Shown here in pieces: positions 33,101 to 35,542 of a stretch of DNA of 35,542 bases. How positions within the stretch are numbered: position 1 is the stretch's first letter; each line of letters begins with the position of its first letter. The position numbers and the translations under genes were made by a program. The stretch lies in NCBI GenBank assembly GCA_902789365.1, contig CADANQ010000022.1, positions 1 through 35,542 of the forward strand. Direction: 5' to 3'. Below the pieces are notes generated by a model, which was not told the origin of the DNA, ran no database searches, and saw nothing but the letters and a program-made list of their open reading frames with translations. Source of the DNA: an uncultured Eubacteriales bacterium. GTDB taxonomy: Bacteria; Bacillota; Clostridia; Christensenellales; Aristaeellaceae.

Positions 33101-33689
33101 CCCGGAGCAGAGCGGGAACATCGCCGCGGTGGGCTACGACCTGTACTGCCGGATGATCGAGGAGGCGGTGCGGGAAATCAAGGGCGGCGCCGGCGCGTCG
33201 GCCGGGGTCGAGACGCGCGTCGAACTGAAGGTCGACGCCTTCCTGCCCCAGACCTATGTCCGGGACGAAAGGCAGCGCATGGAGGTGTTCAAGCGCATTT
33301 CCCTCATCCGAAACCGGGAGGACCGGGAGGACGTGATCGAGGAGCTGATCGACCGCTTCGGCGAGATTCCGGAAAGCGTCATGAACCTGATCGACGTGGC
33401 CCATCTCAAGGCGGTCTCCTCCGCGCTGTTCGTATCCAGGGTCACCGGAACGAAGGGGCTGCTGAGCTTCATCCTGGAAAAATGCCCGGACCCGGAAAGG
33501 CTGTACCTTGCCCTGACGAGGACGGACAGCCGGCTGATGTTCTCCGCCTCCTCCCAGGCGGCCATATTGCTGCGCGACAACGGGAAGGACGTGACGGAAA
33601 TGATGCGGGAAGCTGTGCGCGTCGTGGAAAAGCTGGCCGATATCATGAATTTCCGGGAGGAGGAGGAGGGCGAGAAGAAAAACGCCTGA
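30153..33689 (+). CDS. mfd: Transcription-repair coupling factor
   Basis: A 1178-residue ATP-dependent translocase that pushes stalled RNA polymerase off DNA lesions and recruits UvrA. The N-terminal UvrB-like region (about 1-350) is followed by the RNA-polymerase-interacting CarD-like domain (about 495-560, EGDYVVHESHGVGIYKG). The helicase motor has Walker A GDVGFGKTEV (about 650) and DEEQRFGV (about 752), and motif VI is QLRGRVGRSNRTAFAYF (about 920). The TRCF C-terminal domain (about 1030-1130) is present. GGAGG lies 4-5 nt before the ATG. All regions are complete. Confidence 0.98.
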   Translation: MSYLDLFYSGRLKEIAEGPVRGNESAALYDVCDGQEALLSAVTSEKIGKKALFVTSSPRRAERMAGEIAAWIGERCRCLPDREVLFVDGVGGTENAEQRLETLRALAENRVDVLVASAGSLMLPLGSMREFREKSIGVSRGMAMKREDLGEKLRRAGYERRSMVEGPMQYAMRGDIADIWPAGEKRALRVEFFGDEIDLVRLFDPLTQRSVENLEEEAKIYPARVFLWDRPDSARVKDMQRAVGDMIARQEAASLEAGGLRGESDRILETEASGQYPGDLMKWSGFLGLERTGVWSWFDQPPVVFLDDPEHVSEAWDDREAGFLADLKAAAERGDAVWEWKNALFGRDEVRASLDAFQTVTLQKFLRGQLSFHADRVMSWPGTNSVKYFSRLKDLADDIRTWRQEKTRFYLCAGGENRQQRLIHALSEFNIDVRVIPDDSASLPDEGILSCSLGQGFILTGDGLNVIADSDIFGASRQEKKKRNVRRDTASARIDAFTDLSEGDYVVHESHGVGIYKGTVRLQSEGSWRDYFLIQYRGSDRLYVPTDQFDRVQKFIGGGDEPPELNSLGDDRWLKQRKKVRAGLKELAFDLVKLYAERQEKPGYAFAPDTPWQAEFEDAFPHELTGDQLNAVEDIKRDMERPTNMDRLLCGDVGFGKTEVALRAVFKCVMSGKQAAILCPTTILAQQHYYTVQERFQAFAVRAEVLSRFRSAKDTRRILTELKEGRLDVVIGTHKLLSDKVVFKDLGLLVVDEEQRFGVSHKEKIKNFKKQVDVLTLSATPIPRTLHMSMIGVRDMSLLTSPPEERHPVQTYVTEYSDALVRDAVTREAGRGGQVYFLYNHVQHIDTFASHLRSILPDIRIAVAHGQMPGNLLEDVMLDFYDHKYDVLLSSTIIENGLDVANANTMIVYDADRYGLSQLYQLRGRVGRSNRTAFAYFTVKKDKMLSEVAEKRLNAIREFTAFGSGFRVAMRDLEIRGSGNIFGPEQSGNIAAVGYDLYCRMIEEAVREIKGGAGASAGVETRVELKVDAFLPQTYVRDERQRMEVFKRISLIRNREDREDVIEELIDRFGEIPESVMNLIDVAHLKAVSSALFVSRVTGTKGLLSFILEKCPDPERLYLALTRTDSRLMFSASSQAAILLRDNGKDVTEMMREAVRVVEKLADIMNFREEEEGEKKNA

Positions 33690-33704
33690 TATCCGCGGAT
33701 AAGA

Positions 33705-33733
33705 TTGCAATTTGACATAGATAATGATACAAT
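33705..33733 (+). promoter_or_regulatory. Promoter of the degV-MBL pair
   Basis: TTGCAA (33705-33710), a 17-nt spacer and TACAAT (33728-33733). It overlaps the upstream in-frame ATG at 33724, so translation must begin later, at 33784. Confidence 0.65.
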
Positions 33734-33783
33734 GCGAAAGGATTGTTAATTATTTTACGAATCCGGTTAAGGGGGAAAAGATT

Positions 33784-34674
33784 ATGGCCGAACAGACCTA
33801 TGTCTTTATAACGGACAGCGACAGCGATTTGTCATACAAAATCGCGGACGAAAGGCACATCCCGGTCATCCGTATGCCCTACGCGCTGGACGGCGTGGAA
33901 TATCTGGACGACAACGGCCGGGAAGGCGAGGAAAAGCTGAAGGAATTCTTCAACAAAATGCGCGCCGGCTCGGTCCCGGTGACCAGCTGCCTGAGCAAGA
34001 TCAATTATATCGAATTTCTCGAGCCCTTCCTCGCCGACGGCAAGGATATCCTGTACGTTGCGTTTTCGTCCAACATGAGCGCCACCCTCAATTATTGCCG
34101 CGAGGCCTGGGACGAGCTCAGGGTCCGTTATCCCGGCAGGCAGCTGAAGATCGTGGACACCCTGTCCATCTCCGTGCCGATGGTCCTCCTGATCGAAGCC
34201 GCCCACGACATGTACCTGGCGGGCGCCTCGATGGAAGAGGTGGAAAAATGGATCATCGATAACCGCCTGAAAGCCCAGGTATGGCTGACGGTTGAAAGCC
34301 TGACCTACTTAAAGCGCGGCGGCAGGCTGTCGCCCACCTCCGCGTTCTTCGGATCGATGCTGGACATCAAGCCCATCATCGTTCTTGGCCGCGGCGGCAA
34401 GATGGACGCCATCGAAAAGGCCAAGGGCCGCAGAAAGGCCCTGCAGACGATCTTTGAGCGCATGCTGGAGTATATCGGCGATCCCGAGGGCAAGACCGTC
34501 ATCGTCATGCACGCCGACGCCCCCGAGGAGGCGGAGCGGATGAAGACAAAGATCGCCGAACGCCTGCCCGGCCTGAAGGAGATCCGCGTCCAGATGATCG
34601 GCCCGGTCATCGGCGCCCACTGCGGTCCCGGTTCCCTGGCCCTGGTCTTCATGGGAAAGGAGCGTCCCATCTGA
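33784..34674 (+). CDS. DegV family fatty-acid-binding protein
   Basis: A 296-residue cytoplasmic protein of the DegV/EDD fold, which in Bacillota binds fatty acids (FakB-type role, presenting them to the kinase FakA). Seen: the N-terminal VFITDSDSDLSYKIADE strand-loop, the conserved PVTSCLSKINYIEFLEPFLADG segment with VPVTS, AFSSNMSATLN, and the lipid-cavity segment YLKRGGRLSPTSAFFGSMLDIKPII. The ATG at 33784 has a GGGGG site about 9 nt upstream. The next gene overlaps by one base (TGATG), so the pair is co-translated. Whether it serves phospholipid synthesis is inferred; no fakA is in the window. Confidence 0.93.
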   Translation: MAEQTYVFITDSDSDLSYKIADERHIPVIRMPYALDGVEYLDDNGREGEEKLKEFFNKMRAGSVPVTSCLSKINYIEFLEPFLADGKDILYVAFSSNMSATLNYCREAWDELRVRYPGRQLKIVDTLSISVPMVLLIEAAHDMYLAGASMEEVEKWIIDNRLKAQVWLTVESLTYLKRGGRLSPTSAFFGSMLDIKPIIVLGRGGKMDAIEKAKGRRKALQTIFERMLEYIGDPEGKTVIVMHADAPEEAERMKTKIAERLPGLKEIRVQMIGPVIGAHCGPGSLALVFMGKERPI

Positions 34675-35339
34675 TGCTGATCCGATATCAGGGGCACAGC
34701 CAGTTCCTGCTGGAGGACAAAAACGGGCAGCGCGTTGTCACCGACCCCTACGACGCGTCGACCGGTTATCCGATGAGCGAGGTGCGCGCCGACGTCGTCA
34801 CCGTGTCCCACGCCCACGGCGACCACAGCTTCACCGACAAGGTGACGGGTTCGCCCGTGATCATCCGGGAGGCGGGGATAAGCATGCCGCTGCCCGACGT
34901 AAAAATCACCGCCATTCCCTGCTTCCACGACGGGGAGGGAGGCAAAAAGCGCGGCCAAAACCTGATGATGCTGATCGAAATGGACGGCCTCAGGGTGCTG
35001 CACTGCGGCGACCTCGGGCACCTGCCGGACGAAAAAATGCTTTCGGCCGCGGGGAGGACGGACATCCTCCTGATCCCGGTGGGCGGCTTTTTCACCATCG
35101 ACGCGGCGCAGGCGGTTCGGACGGCGGAGATGTTCGCACCCGCCATGATCATCCCGATGCACTACCGCACCGCGTACAACGCGTCCTGGCCCATTTCCGA
35201 CGCCGCGCCGTTTTTGAGGATGTGCGCGGAAAAGGGGCTGCGCGCCGAGGAGGCGGACGTCCTTCGGGTGACGAGGGAGGACCTTTCCGAGCAGCCGCGG
35301 CTTACGCTGATGCGGATGCGGACCGGGGCCCCGTCCTGA
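34674..35339 (+). CDS. MBL-fold metal-dependent hydrolase (UlaG/YtkL-like)
   Basis: A 221-residue metallo-beta-lactamase-fold protein. The metal ligands are SHAHGDHS (45-52), the Asp in HCGDLGH (Asp112) and the His in IPMHYRT (His163), the layout of UlaG-type hydrolases rather than classical beta-lactamases. It has no signal peptide. The physiological substrate of this group is mostly unknown. It overlaps the degV stop by one base. A long hairpin (35347-35381) soon after the stop may end the transcript. Confidence 0.9.
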   Translation: MLIRYQGHSQFLLEDKNGQRVVTDPYDASTGYPMSEVRADVVTVSHAHGDHSFTDKVTGSPVIIREAGISMPLPDVKITAIPCFHDGEGGKKRGQNLMMLIEMDGLRVLHCGDLGHLPDEKMLSAAGRTDILLIPVGGFFTIDAAQAVRTAEMFAPAMIIPMHYRTAYNASWPISDAAPFLRMCAEKGLRAEEADVLRVTREDLSEQPRLTLMRMRTGAPS

Positions 35340-35346
35340 GGCGGAA

Positions 35347-35542
35347 GGTATCTGTTCAGTCCTACGGACAGAACAGATACCGCGGGGGGTACCCGTACCC
35401 CCCGCGATCCCCCCGGGCGAAGAACGGAGTCCGGGGAAGGGAGACCCCTTCCCCGAGTCCTGAGCCTCGCCGGCGGCGCCGGTTTCCTGCGTCCAAGCGG
35501 CACCGCCGGCCGGGTGCGAACCCCTCACCGATCCTGCGGGAA
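35347..35542. repeat. Second chain of GC-rich hairpins, running off the right edge
   Basis: Successive inverted repeats follow the MBL gene. The first is GGTATCTGTTC/GAACAGATACC (35347-35357, 35371-35381), with an inner GTCC/GGAC. The second is CGCGGGGGGTAC/GTACCCCCCGCG (35381-35392, 35395-35406). A GGGGAAGGG/CCCTTCCCC stem lies near 35433-35455, and a GCCGGCGG/CCGCCGGC stem near 35470-35514. There is no coding frame with a ribosome site. The design resembles the chain at 11100-11467, though the stem sequences differ. Confidence 0.65.

Noticed and set aside
30066-33710. A 1214-codon open frame on the minus strand opposite mfd
   Set aside because: It mirrors the complete mfd gene; long antisense frames are expected in GC-rich coding DNA, and it has no ribosome site or recognisable domain.
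33724-33783. Longer N-terminus for the DegV protein starting at ATG 33724
   Set aside because: That codon lies within the predicted promoter -10 region; the ATG at 33784 has a ribosome site and matches the family start.

Overview
The window looks like a chromosomal segment of a GC-rich, monoderm Clostridia-type member of the Bacillota. Evidence: an OmpR/HAMP-kinase pair, a CtsR-type heptad operator in front of clpB, a DegV protein, a secreted SH3b/peptidoglycan-binding protein, LplB/LplC-type sugar permeases with MsmX/UgpC-type ATPases, and strong TTGACA/TATAAT promoters. The gene content resembles gut or rumen Christensenellales-like bacteria, but that placement rests on recall, not on a search.

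Layout from left to right. Positions 1-142 hold a strong leftward promoter and a boxA-like leader, probably the start of an rRNA operon that runs off the left edge. An XpaC-like gene follows (+). A leftward regulator/kinase/HAD-phosphatase operon comes next, then leftward clpB under a CtsR-type operator, a small XRE regulator (-), a diaminopimelate decarboxylase-family gene (+) and gdhA (+). A chain of hairpins fills 11100-11467. From 23847 down to 11468 runs a large leftward locus for import and breakdown of pectin-type oligosaccharides: an ECF-S-like membrane protein, two permeases, a binding protein, four small four-helix membrane proteins, two ATPases, then a GH105 and a GH28 enzyme, both without signal peptides. 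Then come tRNA-Leu(GAG), dnaN, a 644-bp gene-free stretch with clustered DnaA boxes, a secreted nine-repeat SH3-like protein (-), and a rightward group pth, mfd, degV and an MBL-fold hydrolase. A second hairpin chain closes the window.

The DnaA-box stretch beside dnaN (about 25560-25960) is a good oriC candidate. Most genes to its left read leftward and most to its right read rightward, as expected if forks leave from here; dnaA itself is not in the window. The most promising less-described system is the transport locus, where an otherwise ordinary sugar ABC importer is interleaved with an ECF-S-like protein, four unrecognised small membrane proteins and two non-identical ATPases, and where the binding protein lacks a lipobox. 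The two hairpin chains, which share a modular design but differ in stem sequence, are the other structure that ordinary genes do not explain.
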